NCBI GenBank assembly: GCA_905199225.1
Contig: CAJKFS010000033.1
Coordinates: forward strand, 1 to 27,330
Direction of reading: 5' to 3'
Length of the DNA: 27,330 bases
Source: an uncultured Collinsella sp.
Lineage (GTDB): Bacteria > Actinomycetota > Coriobacteriia > Coriobacteriales > Coriobacteriaceae
The stretch's first letter is position 1, and each line of letters starts with the position of its first letter. The notes beneath the pieces were generated by a model. The model worked only from the letters and a program-made list of their open reading frames with translations. It was not told where the DNA came from and made no database searches. This document shows, piece after piece, positions 15,682 to 22,367 of the stretch. Both the position numbers and the translations under genes were made by a program.

Positions 15682-15816
15682 CTAGACAGTGAGACGCTTG
15701 CGGCCCTTGGCGCGACGACGGGCGAGCACGGCACGACCACCCTTAGTGGCCATACGGGCACGGAAGCCATGGGTCTTGGCACGCTTACGCTTATTAGGCT
15801 GATACGTACGCTTCAT
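15682..15816 (-). CDS. rpmH: 50S ribosomal protein L34
   Basis: The 44-residue, Arg/Lys-rich protein begins MKRTYQPNKRKRAKTHGF and ends RRAKGRKRLTV, the standard bacterial L34. The ATG at 15816 has AGGAGGA eight bases upstream. The same frame is open 20 codons further up but that part covers the leader hairpin and is not coding. It is the first gene of the leftward operon, with a near-consensus promoter about 75 bases upstream. Confidence 0.98.
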   Translation of the reverse strand: MKRTYQPNKRKRAKTHGFRARMATKGGRAVLARRRAKGRKRLTV

Positions 15817-15844
15817 CTTAAGTTCCTCCTGCTGCATTTCGAGT

Positions 15845-15862
15845 GTCCGCGGGGGCGCGGAC
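15845..15862 (-). promoter_or_regulatory. GC-rich hairpin in the rpmH leader
   Basis: Positions 15845-15851 and 15856-15862 form a 7-bp GC-rich stem with a GGGG (CCCC on the transcript) loop, between the predicted transcription start and the rpmH binding site. It could stabilise the leader or be a control element; no T-tract follows, so it is not a classical terminator. Confidence 0.5.
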
Positions 15863-15888
15863 GCAGATATAGACACGTGAGCTTGAAG

Positions 15889-15918
15889 ATTGTAGGGAAA
15901 TCAATGTTCAAATGTCAA
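15889..15918 (-). promoter_or_regulatory. Promoter of the rpmH operon
   Basis: On the minus strand TTGACA (complement of 15913-15918) and TACAAT (complement of 15889-15894) are separated by 18 bases: a perfect -35 and a 5 of 6 -10 for the main sigma factor. Transcription would start near 15882, giving a leader of roughly 65 bases. Confidence 0.85.
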
Positions 15919-15949
15919 GAAATCAAAGGTAAAAGGTTGCGCAGTTCAC

Positions 15950-16161
15950 ACGGTTCCCCCATAAGCCGAGCTCGATTTAGCGGTGCATGGCAACTTTTCA
16001 CGATATTTCATCGAGTTTTCAACAGGTCATGTTGGCAATGTTGAGAACTTTTCGTCCGTTTTCCAAAGTTTTCAACAGGTTTTGAAAAGTTGTCGAAAGA
16101 TGAGAAACATTGCACGGTGAGCTACTATTTGTTCGAAACCTTTTGAAAGATTGCGAGCGGC
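15950..16161. other. Left origin segment with DnaA-box-like repeats
   Basis: This part of the 345-base rpmH to ATPase-gene spacer holds TTTTCAACA at 16016-16024 and 16069-16077, its variant TTCTCAACA on the minus strand at 16039-16047, and TTGTCGAAA at 16090-16098. Each differs from the standard box TTATCCACA at two to four positions, but the same words recur around dnaA, which supports a lineage-specific box. A short trio-like run CTACTATTT lies at 16122-16130. I read this as the upstream half of a bipartite oriC. Confidence 0.65.
16100..16128 (+). promoter_or_regulatory. Candidate promoter for the ATPase-dnaA unit
   Basis: ATGAGA at 16100-16105 and TACTAT at 16123-16128 are 17 bases apart, each matching 4 of 6 consensus bases. 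The next DnaA-box-like word ends at 16098, so DnaA binding here could repress this promoter. The -10 overlaps a short trio-like run, so the assignment is tentative. Confidence 0.35.
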
Positions 16162-17514
16162 ATGTCTGACGACTTTTACACCATGGTCGATTCCGGAGAC
16201 CCGGCACCCGACAACGAGCACATCACCGGCGTGCGCGAAGAGCGTGAGGAAGGCGAGCAGACGACCACGCAGGCGCCAAAAGTCATGTACGCCGCGCGCA
16301 TCGCCGTCTATGACGACATGCTGTCGACACCGCGTGTGATCGTCATTGATCCGCAAGATGTCCGCACGTATTTGGAAGAGACGACCAACACCGTCTACCA
16401 GTGCATGAAAGAACAAGGTGGCCATATCTCGCTCATGGTCATCCGCGAGATTGTCGAAAACTTTATCCACGCGCACTTTGCCGAGCCCATCATCTCGATT
16501 CTGGACGGCGGAGACACCATCCGCTTTGCCGATCAAGGACCCGGCATCGACGACAAGGAGCGCGCTTTCGACTTTGGCGTTACCAGCGCAAACAGCAAGA
16601 TGAAGCGCTATATCCGTGGAACCGGAGCAGGGTTTCCCATGGTGCAGGAGTATTTGGAAAACGCCGGCGGGGCCGTGTCCATCGAGGACAACATGGGCAA
16701 CGGCACCGTGGTTACGGTAAGCCTGGACCCTAAACGCGTGCAGGAAATCGAACGCGCCGGCGGGCGCGGTGCTGCCGTGCGGCCCGAGACGGAGCAGCCC
16801 GCATATCCCCTGCCGGGAGCTTTTGCGCAGCAGCCCATGGCAACGCAACAGATGCAGCCCCGCGTGGGACAGATGCAGCAGCCCGGAATGCTTCCTACAC
16901 AAGAGTCCCAGGCGGCGTCGATGTCGATGCCGCCAAACGTGCCAGAGGCCATGCCGCTGGCGGATCAGGATGCAGCAGCAATGCAGCAGGCGACGGGGGC
17001 ACCGGGTGGCCAGCAAATGGGATATCAGCCGTACCAACAGGGATATCCATATCAGCAGATGCCGCCGCTGGGGTATGGCCAGCAGTTCCCACAGCAGTAC
17101 CAGCAGGGATATCAGCAGCCGTACCAGCAGATGCCGCAGCAGCAGTACAACCCCTGGGCCCAGCAGATGACTCCGCAGCCTTACCAACAGTGGCCTCAAA
17201 GTTTTCAACAGCAAATGCCGCCGATGCAGAGTTCTCAACAATCAGCAGCTCAAATGATGTATCCTAATGCAGCAAATCAGTATGCGCAGCCACAGCCGGA
17301 CGTGTTCGTAAGCGATCGCGGCAACGCCGCGCTGGGCTATCTGGCGCAAAATCAAGCGTGCGGTGCAACCGATCTGGCGAGGGCGTTTGGAAACTCGGCC
17401 CCCACTTGGTCACGCACGCTCAATGACTTGGCGCAGGCCGGCTTGGTCATCAAGCATGGCCAGAAATACCATCTGACCGAACTCGGCGCCGCTCGTGTGC
17501 GAGCTCAGAGCTAA
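16162..17514 (+). CDS. GHKL ATPase with prion-like linker and C-terminal winged helix
   Basis: The 450-residue protein has a disordered acidic N-terminus, then a conserved region at about 41-90, and a GHKL (histidine-kinase-like) ATPase core at about 91-190. The N-box is REIVENFIHA (95-104), the G1 box DQGPGID (124-130) and the G2 box RGTGAGF (152-158). No HisKA phospho-acceptor domain, sensor domain or membrane segment is seen, so it is not an ordinary sensor kinase. Residues about 205-380 are low complexity, Gln, Pro, Met and Tyr rich. Residues about 382-450 look like a winged helix (ACGATDLARAFGNSAPTWSR, then LNDLAQAGLVIKHG and LTELG). It lies directly before dnaA, 15 bases away, and probably shares its transcript. 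I infer an ATP-responsive DNA-binding regulator; a role in initiation is speculation from location. The binding site before the ATG is weak. Confidence 0.85.
   Translation: MSDDFYTMVDSGDPAPDNEHITGVREEREEGEQTTTQAPKVMYAARIAVYDDMLSTPRVIVIDPQDVRTYLEETTNTVYQCMKEQGGHISLMVIREIVENFIHAHFAEPIISILDGGDTIRFADQGPGIDDKERAFDFGVTSANSKMKRYIRGTGAGFPMVQEYLENAGGAVSIEDNMGNGTVVTVSLDPKRVQEIERAGGRGAAVRPETEQPAYPLPGAFAQQPMATQQMQPRVGQMQQPGMLPTQESQAASMSMPPNVPEAMPLADQDAAAMQQATGAPGGQQMGYQPYQQGYPYQQMPPLGYGQQFPQQYQQGYQQPYQQMPQQQYNPWAQQMTPQPYQQWPQSFQQQMPPMQSSQQSAAQMMYPNAANQYAQPQPDVFVSDRGNAALGYLAQNQACGATDLARAFGNSAPTWSRTLNDLAQAGLVIKHGQKYHLTELGAARVRAQS
17202..17240. promoter_or_regulatory. Two DnaA-box-like words inside the ATPase gene
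   Basis: TTTTCAACA at 17202-17210 and TTCTCAACA at 17232-17240 are in the same orientation, 30 bases apart. They lie about 300 bases before the dnaA start, inside the Gln-rich coding stretch. They repeat the words seen in the spacers on either side. Confidence 0.45.
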
Positions 17515-17529
17515 AGAACGGGAGAGACA

Positions 17530-19254
17530 GTGGACGAGGAAGCAAGCATCATCCTGGGGGATGCCATCGCCTTTTGCCAGCGCGACGGCCAAGATGCACG
17601 CCTCATCAACATGCTGGGGCAATCGCGCGCCATAAGCCTGACCGAAGATACGCTCACGATCGAGGCCCCCTCGCGCTTTGCCATCGCGCAGCTCAAAAAG
17701 CATCAGCCGACTATTGAGGCCTATCTGGAAGAAATCGCCTTTGCTCCGATCGCGCTCGACATCGTGGCACCGCAAGGCGCAACGGCCGAATCTGCTGCCG
17801 CGACGGCGGCCGCCGCGGCTCCCGCTGCTTCCCCGGCGGTGTCGGCCTCCGCAGGCGACGTGCCGACAATCGAGCACCAGCACAGCGATGTTTCCCGTGA
17901 AACCATGGCACCGTTGCCGACCGCCGCTGCGACGTCAACGAACGCACCCGTCACGCACATGCCCATCGCTCATGACGCAGCGGCGGGCGCGGATTCGGGC
18001 ATTGCAATCAAGAACACGCTCTCGGCCGATGATTTTCGTCGCATGATGAACCAGATGAAGGGCGGAGCGCCGACTAAATCCACGCAAGCTGCGACCCCCG
18101 CCTCATCCATGCCAGCACCGACCGTGCCGGCCGAGCAGAATATGGATGGAGCCCCGCTCGCCACGAACTCAAAATTTACCTTTGAGAACTTTGTCTACGG
18201 CCCCGAGAACAGCCATGCCTATCGCTCGGCGCTCAAGTTTGCCGCCCTCGCGGACGAGCGCGGCACGTGCACATCACTGTTCATCTACGGCAAATCGGGC
18301 CTGGGCAAGACGCACCTGCTGCTTGCCATCAAAAACGAGCTCGCCGAGAAGTCGCCCGAGATCAAGGTCAAGTATGCCAACTCCCAGGCATATCTGGACG
18401 ACCTGATGACCGAGTTCGACCGCCAAAAGAAGAGCAACGCCCCCATCATGCAGGCGTACCACGGTGTGGACGTGCTCATCATCGATGACATCCAAAACAT
18501 CATCGGCAAGCGCGCGAGCGTGGACTACTTTTTCCAGCTCATGGACGAGTTCATCCGCAACAACAAGAAGGTCGTCATCGCGGCAGACCGCGCCCCCAAG
18601 GACCTGAGCATGGACGAACGCCTGACCAGCCGCTTTAACGCCGGTATGCTCTGCCTGGTCGCAGAGCCCAGCTACGAGATGAAATACAAGATCTTGCAGC
18701 GCTATTACGAGAACACCATCGTCGCCGCTCCCGAGGCAGGCGACGACTCGCTGCTGGCGGCCTATGGGGGCGACGGCGGGCACCTGACCGACGAGCACTT
18801 TAAACACATGGCCGAGGTCTCGGGCACCAACATCCGCGAACTCGAGAGCTTCTGCGAGCGCTGTGCCGGCGAGGCGGGGGACCGCGAGCGCGAGGGCGGG
18901 GAGCTCACCTTTGACGATATCGACGCCATCGCCAGCCAGTACTTCGACACATCGGCCAAAAAGATCAACGTCCAGACGGTTCAGTCCGTCATCGAAGAGC
19001 AGTACGGCGTGACGCACGAGGAGCTCATCGGCCCGCGTCGCAACGCCAATATCGCCAAAGCACGCCATATCGCTATCTACCTGGCCATAGAGATGTGCGA
19101 GATGACGACCACGGCGGTGGGCGCCGAATTTGGCAACCGCAACCACTCGACCGTCAGCACGAGCTACAAAAAGGTCCAGAAGATGATCCAGGAAGACCGC
19201 ACCGTCACCGAAGACCTCAAGTCGCTGCGCGATAAAATTACACTGCGCTCGTAG
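17530..19254 (+). CDS. dnaA: Chromosomal replication initiator DnaA
   Basis: The 574-residue initiator is longer than the usual 440-510. Domain I spans about 1-80; a long Ala/Pro/Thr-rich domain II about 81-213; and the AAA+ domain about 214-395, with Walker A GKSGLGKT (254-261), Walker B LIIDDI (316-321) and SRFNAGM near 367-373. The C-terminal DNA-binding domain IV spans about 475-574 and contains ARHIAIYLAIEM and GNRNHSTVS. The signature at 537-541 is RNHST where most DnaA proteins have RDHTT, a change in residues that touch the DnaA box. The GTG at 17530 follows GGGAGAG. A parS-like site lies in the domain II coding sequence. The protein is certainly DnaA but divergent. Confidence 0.97.
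   Translation: MDEEASIILGDAIAFCQRDGQDARLINMLGQSRAISLTEDTLTIEAPSRFAIAQLKKHQPTIEAYLEEIAFAPIALDIVAPQGATAESAAATAAAAAPAASPAVSASAGDVPTIEHQHSDVSRETMAPLPTAAATSTNAPVTHMPIAHDAAAGADSGIAIKNTLSADDFRRMMNQMKGGAPTKSTQAATPASSMPAPTVPAEQNMDGAPLATNSKFTFENFVYGPENSHAYRSALKFAALADERGTCTSLFIYGKSGLGKTHLLLAIKNELAEKSPEIKVKYANSQAYLDDLMTEFDRQKKSNAPIMQAYHGVDVLIIDDIQNIIGKRASVDYFFQLMDEFIRNNKKVVIAADRAPKDLSMDERLTSRFNAGMLCLVAEPSYEMKYKILQRYYENTIVAAPEAGDDSLLAAYGGDGGHLTDEHFKHMAEVSGTNIRELESFCERCAGEAGDREREGGELTFDDIDAIASQYFDTSAKKINVQTVQSVIEEQYGVTHEELIGPRRNANIAKARHIAIYLAIEMCEMTTTAVGAEFGNRNHSTVSTSYKKVQKMIQEDRTVTEDLKSLRDKITLRS
17889..17904. promoter_or_regulatory. Degenerate parS-like site within dnaA
   Basis: The 16 bases TGTTTCCCGTGAAACC match the parS consensus at 14 of 16 positions (mismatches at 7 and 16). 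It lies in the part of dnaA coding for the disordered domain II, where protein sequence constraint is low. Confidence 0.45.
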
Positions 19255-19492
19255 GGAAATAGAGACACCTGTTGAAAACTTGTCGAAACCACGGGCATAA
19301 GGTGTCTAAAACCCAACCCGCGGTGATGAAAAGTTTTGCGCAGGTTTTGAACGTGGAAAACCACCCCTGTTGCACACAGGTTGCTGTCGATTCTCTTTCT
19401 GGGTCTGACCTGCGTCTTTGGGAGTAATCAACAGTTTCGTCAGTGCTATTACTATTATTAAGATATTTATATCTATAGAAAGGTATTAAAAG
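19255..19492. other. Right origin segment (dnaA-dnaN spacer)
   Basis: This 238-base spacer has TGTTGAAAA (reverse of TTTTCAACA) at 19270-19278, TTGTCGAAA at 19280-19288, CGTGGAAAA at 19352-19360 and TAATCAACA at 19425-19433. Small hairpins occur at 19343-19362 and 19366-19380. It ends in an AT-rich tract at about 19446-19492, just before dnaN. This matches the layout of the unwinding half of a bipartite origin. Confidence 0.75.
19446..19460 (-). promoter_or_regulatory. DnaA-trio array of the origin unwinding element
   Basis: Plus-strand CTATTACTATTATTA reads on the complementary strand, 3' to 5', as GAT-AAT-GAT-AAT-AAT: five consecutive fits to the DnaA-trio rule 3'-[G/A]A[T/A]-5'. A DnaA-box-like word ends 12 bases before it at 19433, and AT-rich sequence follows. 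The order and strand polarity are those known from the B. subtilis unwinding system. Confidence 0.75.
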
Positions 19493-20596
19493 ATGAAGTT
19501 CACCGTCAGCCAGAGCTCGCTTACACAAGCCATCGGCGTCGTTATGAAGGGTGTCGCTTCGGCATCCACCCTTCCCATCCTGTCGGGCGTGCTCGTCAAG
19601 GCCCAAGACGGCATCTTGGAATTCCAGACCTCTAACTACACCATCTCGATCCGTCATCGCATCGCGGCGCATGTCGAAGAAGAGGGCGAGATGGTTATCC
19701 CCTGTAAGATGCTCTCCAATATCACCAAGACCCTCCCCGATGCCCCGGTCACCTTTGAGCTGTCCGAGCGCCAGGTGCTGATTGGTTGCGAGAAGAGCTC
19801 TTTTAGGCTGAACACGCTCGATGCCAATGACTTCCCCGAGTTTCCGGCCTATGCCATCGAGAGCGCCGTGGAGCTGCCGACCGATATCTTGTCCGAAATG
19901 GTCGGTCGCGTGTGGCGCGTCACCTCGACCGACAAGGCCCGCCCCATCCTGGGCGGCGTGCACATGAAGGTCGAGAACAATACCGTGCGCCTGGTGGCGA
20001 CCGATTCCTTCCGCTTGGCCGTGTGCGATACGCAGGTCGAGACCTCGACCCTCGAGGGCTCCTTTGAGCTCAACGTTCCGGCTGACGCCTTTAACGACGC
20101 GCTGAACATCATGGCCAGCCAGGCGACCATCATGATCGGGGCTACCGACACCCAGGTCGTCTTCGAGGCCGGCAACACCACCTACGTGTCGCGCCGCATC
20201 GAGGGCATGTATCCCAACTACAAGCAGCTCATCCCCGATTCGTGCGTGACGAGCGTCAAGATCGATGTCGCCGCTTTTAACGCCGCCCTCAAGCGCGTGG
20301 CCGTTATCGCGAGCGCCAACCCCGCCGTCAAGTTCGAGATCGATGTCGAGAACGGGCAGATGGGCCTGTCCTCCATTTCCAATGACCAGGACCTTGCGCA
20401 GGAGACGATCGATGTCGAGGCCGAGGGCGAGTCGGGTACCATCGCCTTCAACTACCACTACATCTTCGGCTGCCTCAACGCCCTGTCCAAGGAGAAGGAG
20501 ATCACGCTGGAGCTCAAGAGCTACTCGCAGGCGGGTATCTTCAAGTCCTACGACAAGATCAACTACCTGTACCTGGTCATGCCGGTGCGCATCTAG
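19493..20596 (+). CDS. dnaN: DNA polymerase III sliding clamp (beta subunit)
   Basis: The 367-residue ring-forming clamp tethers the replicative polymerase and other partners to DNA. The sequence starts MKFTVSQSSLTQAIGVVMKG and includes ASTLPILSGVLVKA, STDKARPILGGVHM with DSFRLAVC, and ends YLYLVMPVRI, all typical of bacterial beta clamps. The length matches. The ATG follows GAAAGG with ten bases between. It lies immediately after the origin spacer and nine bases before recF. Its promoter must overlap the AT-rich unwinding region, so replication start and transcription could interfere. Confidence 0.98.
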   Translation: MKFTVSQSSLTQAIGVVMKGVASASTLPILSGVLVKAQDGILEFQTSNYTISIRHRIAAHVEEEGEMVIPCKMLSNITKTLPDAPVTFELSERQVLIGCEKSSFRLNTLDANDFPEFPAYAIESAVELPTDILSEMVGRVWRVTSTDKARPILGGVHMKVENNTVRLVATDSFRLAVCDTQVETSTLEGSFELNVPADAFNDALNIMASQATIMIGATDTQVVFEAGNTTYVSRRIEGMYPNYKQLIPDSCVTSVKIDVAAFNAALKRVAVIASANPAVKFEIDVENGQMGLSSISNDQDLAQETIDVEAEGESGTIAFNYHYIFGCLNALSKEKEITLELKSYSQAGIFKSYDKINYLYLVMPVRI

Positions 20597-20605
20597 CGTA
20601 TATCG

Positions 20606-21712
20606 ATGACTATGTTCGCCCGCGAGCTTTCCGTCGCGCACTACCGTAGCTTCGACCGTTACCGTCTGGCCCTGAGCGACGGTGTGACGGTGCTCGCGGG
20701 CCCCAACGCGGCGGGAAAGACCAATCTCATAGAGGCGCTGCAGCTGCTGACGAGTGGCTCCTCGTTTAGGCATCCGACCGCCGTCGAGCTCGTGCATGAC
20801 GGAGCGGGCCCATGCAAGGTTGAGCTGAGGCTCGAGGGCGATGGGCGCGTGCTGGACATGGGGCTGAGCGTGGAGGACGGCAAGCGTTCGTTTAGCCGCA
20901 ACGGCAAGCGCTGCGCGGCGGCCGGTGTGCGCGGGGTGCTGCCGAGCGTTCTGTTTTGCCCGGACCACCTGGATATGGTCAAGCGCGGTGCCAGCGTGCG
21001 CCGGGCGGCGCTCGACGACTTTGGCGTGCAGCTGAGCGCGCGCTATGCCGATTTGTCGAGCACCTACGGCCGTTGCGTGACGCAGCGCAACGCCCTTCTC
21101 AAGGAGACCTGGTGCTGCCGCGAGATGCTCGGCGCCTGGAACGAGTCCATCGCCCGCGCCGGTTCGTCCCTGCTCGTACACCGCCTGGCCCTGCTCGAGC
21201 GCTTGGCCGGGCCTGTGCGCGATGCCTACGGGCGGGTGGCGGCTGGCGAGCTCGCCGGCGTGTCCTACGTGTCTACGCTCGGCGACTTGCCCTATACCCA
21301 GGACCGCGACGAGCTGAGGGGCTGGGCATACGAGCGCATGCTGGCGGCGCTTGATGAACGCGCCGACGAAGAGATGCGCCGCGGCATGACGCTCGTGGGT
21401 CCGCATCGCGACGAGATTGAGTTTTCCGTTGCAGGTCGATCGGCCCGCTCGTTTGCCAGCCAGGGGCAGCAGCGCACACTGGTGCTGGCCTGGAAGGTGG
21501 CGGAGGTGGCTGTGGCGCGCGATATCCTGGGTACTGCCCCACTGCTGCTTTTGGACGACGTGATGAGCGAACTCGACGGCGAACGCCGCGGTGCTTTCCT
21601 GCGGCTGATCGGCGATGATATCCAGACGGTCATAACCACGACCAACCTGGGGTACTTTACCGATGACCTGCTTGATCGAGCCAAGGTGGTGAGCATGGGT
21701 GAGACGTGCTAA
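20606..21712 (+). CDS. recF: DNA replication and repair protein RecF
   Basis: The 368-residue SMC-like ATPase acts in gap repair and RecA loading with RecO and RecR. Walker A GPNAAGKT is at 32-39. The ABC signature block FASQGQQRTLVLAWK starts at about 283, and Walker B LLLLDDVMSEL at about 313-323. A second ATG two codons in is an alternative start; neither has a strong binding site, which suggests coupling to dnaN. The next gene overlaps its end by 14 bases. Confidence 0.97.
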   Translation: MTMFARELSVAHYRSFDRYRLALSDGVTVLAGPNAAGKTNLIEALQLLTSGSSFRHPTAVELVHDGAGPCKVELRLEGDGRVLDMGLSVEDGKRSFSRNGKRCAAAGVRGVLPSVLFCPDHLDMVKRGASVRRAALDDFGVQLSARYADLSSTYGRCVTQRNALLKETWCCREMLGAWNESIARAGSSLLVHRLALLERLAGPVRDAYGRVAAGELAGVSYVSTLGDLPYTQDRDELRGWAYERMLAALDERADEEMRRGMTLVGPHRDEIEFSVAGRSARSFASQGQQRTLVLAWKVAEVAVARDILGTAPLLLLDDVMSELDGERRGAFLRLIGDDIQTVITTTNLGYFTDDLLDRAKVVSMGETC

Positions 21713-22262
21713 TTACGAGCGCGAGAGCGAAACGGTCGCCTTCAGTGGGTTTTTGAACGCAGAGCGCCAGCGCATCCTGGCGGCTGCAACGCCCGAGCGC
21801 CGTGCGCAGATGGAGGCTGCCGAGGAGTCGCGCGTGGTCTATCGCGCGTGGAACGCGGTGTGCTCGGGCACGCGCGAGGGACGGCATGTGACGGGCCTGC
21901 GCTACCTGCCCGAGTCCAATGAGCTGCTGGTATATCTCGACTCGCCCTCGTGGACGCAGGAAATGACGCTGTTGCGCGAGATCATTCGCGCGCGCATGGA
22001 GCGCGCCGGTGCGCATGTGGACGGCCTGGTGTTCAAAACCACCGCGCCCGGTCACACGCCGCCCGCCGCCAAGGAGCGCCTGCGCCCGGCGACGACCGAG
22101 CGCCCGTCGGCCCCGCACGCCGACCTAAGTGAGGCCGAGCGCACCGAGATCGAGCGCCAAGTGGCGCCCATCGAAGACCAAAAACTGCGCGAGGCCCTCG
22201 AGAATGCCATGAGAGCCAGCGCCGAGTGGGCCAAGGGCGTGCAAAGCAAAAAAGAGCCTTAA
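21699..22262 (+). CDS. DUF721 protein, DciA-like helicase loader candidate
   Basis: The 187-residue product starts at a GTG inside the end of recF. Its central region (about 45-105) has VVYRAWNAVCSG, VTGLRYLPESNELLVYLDSP and WTQEMTLLREIIRARME, the DUF721 pattern of an alternating strand-helix fold. The flanks are charged and probably disordered. DUF721 proteins next to recF and gyrB occur widely in actinobacteria. DciA, a DUF721 member, loads the replicative helicase DnaB in bacteria without DnaC or DnaI; whether this protein does so is inference from the family and position. It is the last gene before a strong terminator. Confidence 0.88.
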   Translation: MRRANYERESETVAFSGFLNAERQRILAAATPERRAQMEAAEESRVVYRAWNAVCSGTREGRHVTGLRYLPESNELLVYLDSPSWTQEMTLLREIIRARMERAGAHVDGLVFKTTAPGHTPPAAKERLRPATTERPSAPHADLSEAERTEIERQVAPIEDQKLREALENAMRASAEWAKGVQSKKEP

Positions 22263-22288
22263 ATCGCATCTGGTGGCCTTGTAGAGCC

Positions 22289-22318
22289 AAATACCCTCGT
22301 TCCCGAGGGTATTTTTTT
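22289..22318 (+). terminator. Terminator of the dnaN-recF-DUF721 unit
   Basis: An 11-bp stem (22289-22299 with 22304-22314) with a 4-base loop runs into TTTT. With its A-rich left arm it is a good Rho-independent terminator, 27 bases past the DUF721 stop. Confidence 0.93.
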
Positions 22319-22344
22319 ACGATAAACTAGTAAGGCTGTACACA
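22316..22344 (+). promoter_or_regulatory. Possible gyrB promoter
   Basis: TTTACG at 22316-22321 and TACACA at 22339-22344 are 17 bases apart, matching 4 and 3 of 6 consensus bases. The leader would be short. Some promoter must exist here, because a strong terminator precedes gyrB, but this pair is weak evidence. Confidence 0.3.
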
Positions 22345-22367
22345 TTTTCTTGACTGAAGGAGGACGT

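Noticed and set aside
16162..17514. Reading the pre-dnaA gene as an ordinary two-component sensor kinase
   Set aside because: It has only the ATPase half of a kinase: no phospho-acceptor His domain, no sensor or membrane segment, and a DNA-binding-like C-terminus instead.
19238..21406. Long open frame antisense to dnaN and recF
   Set aside because: It spans two conserved genes and the origin spacer; the deduced protein is compositionally biased with no domain.
22350..22367. Upstream TTG start for gyrB
   Set aside because: The six extra codons cover the ribosome binding site of the GTG at 22368.
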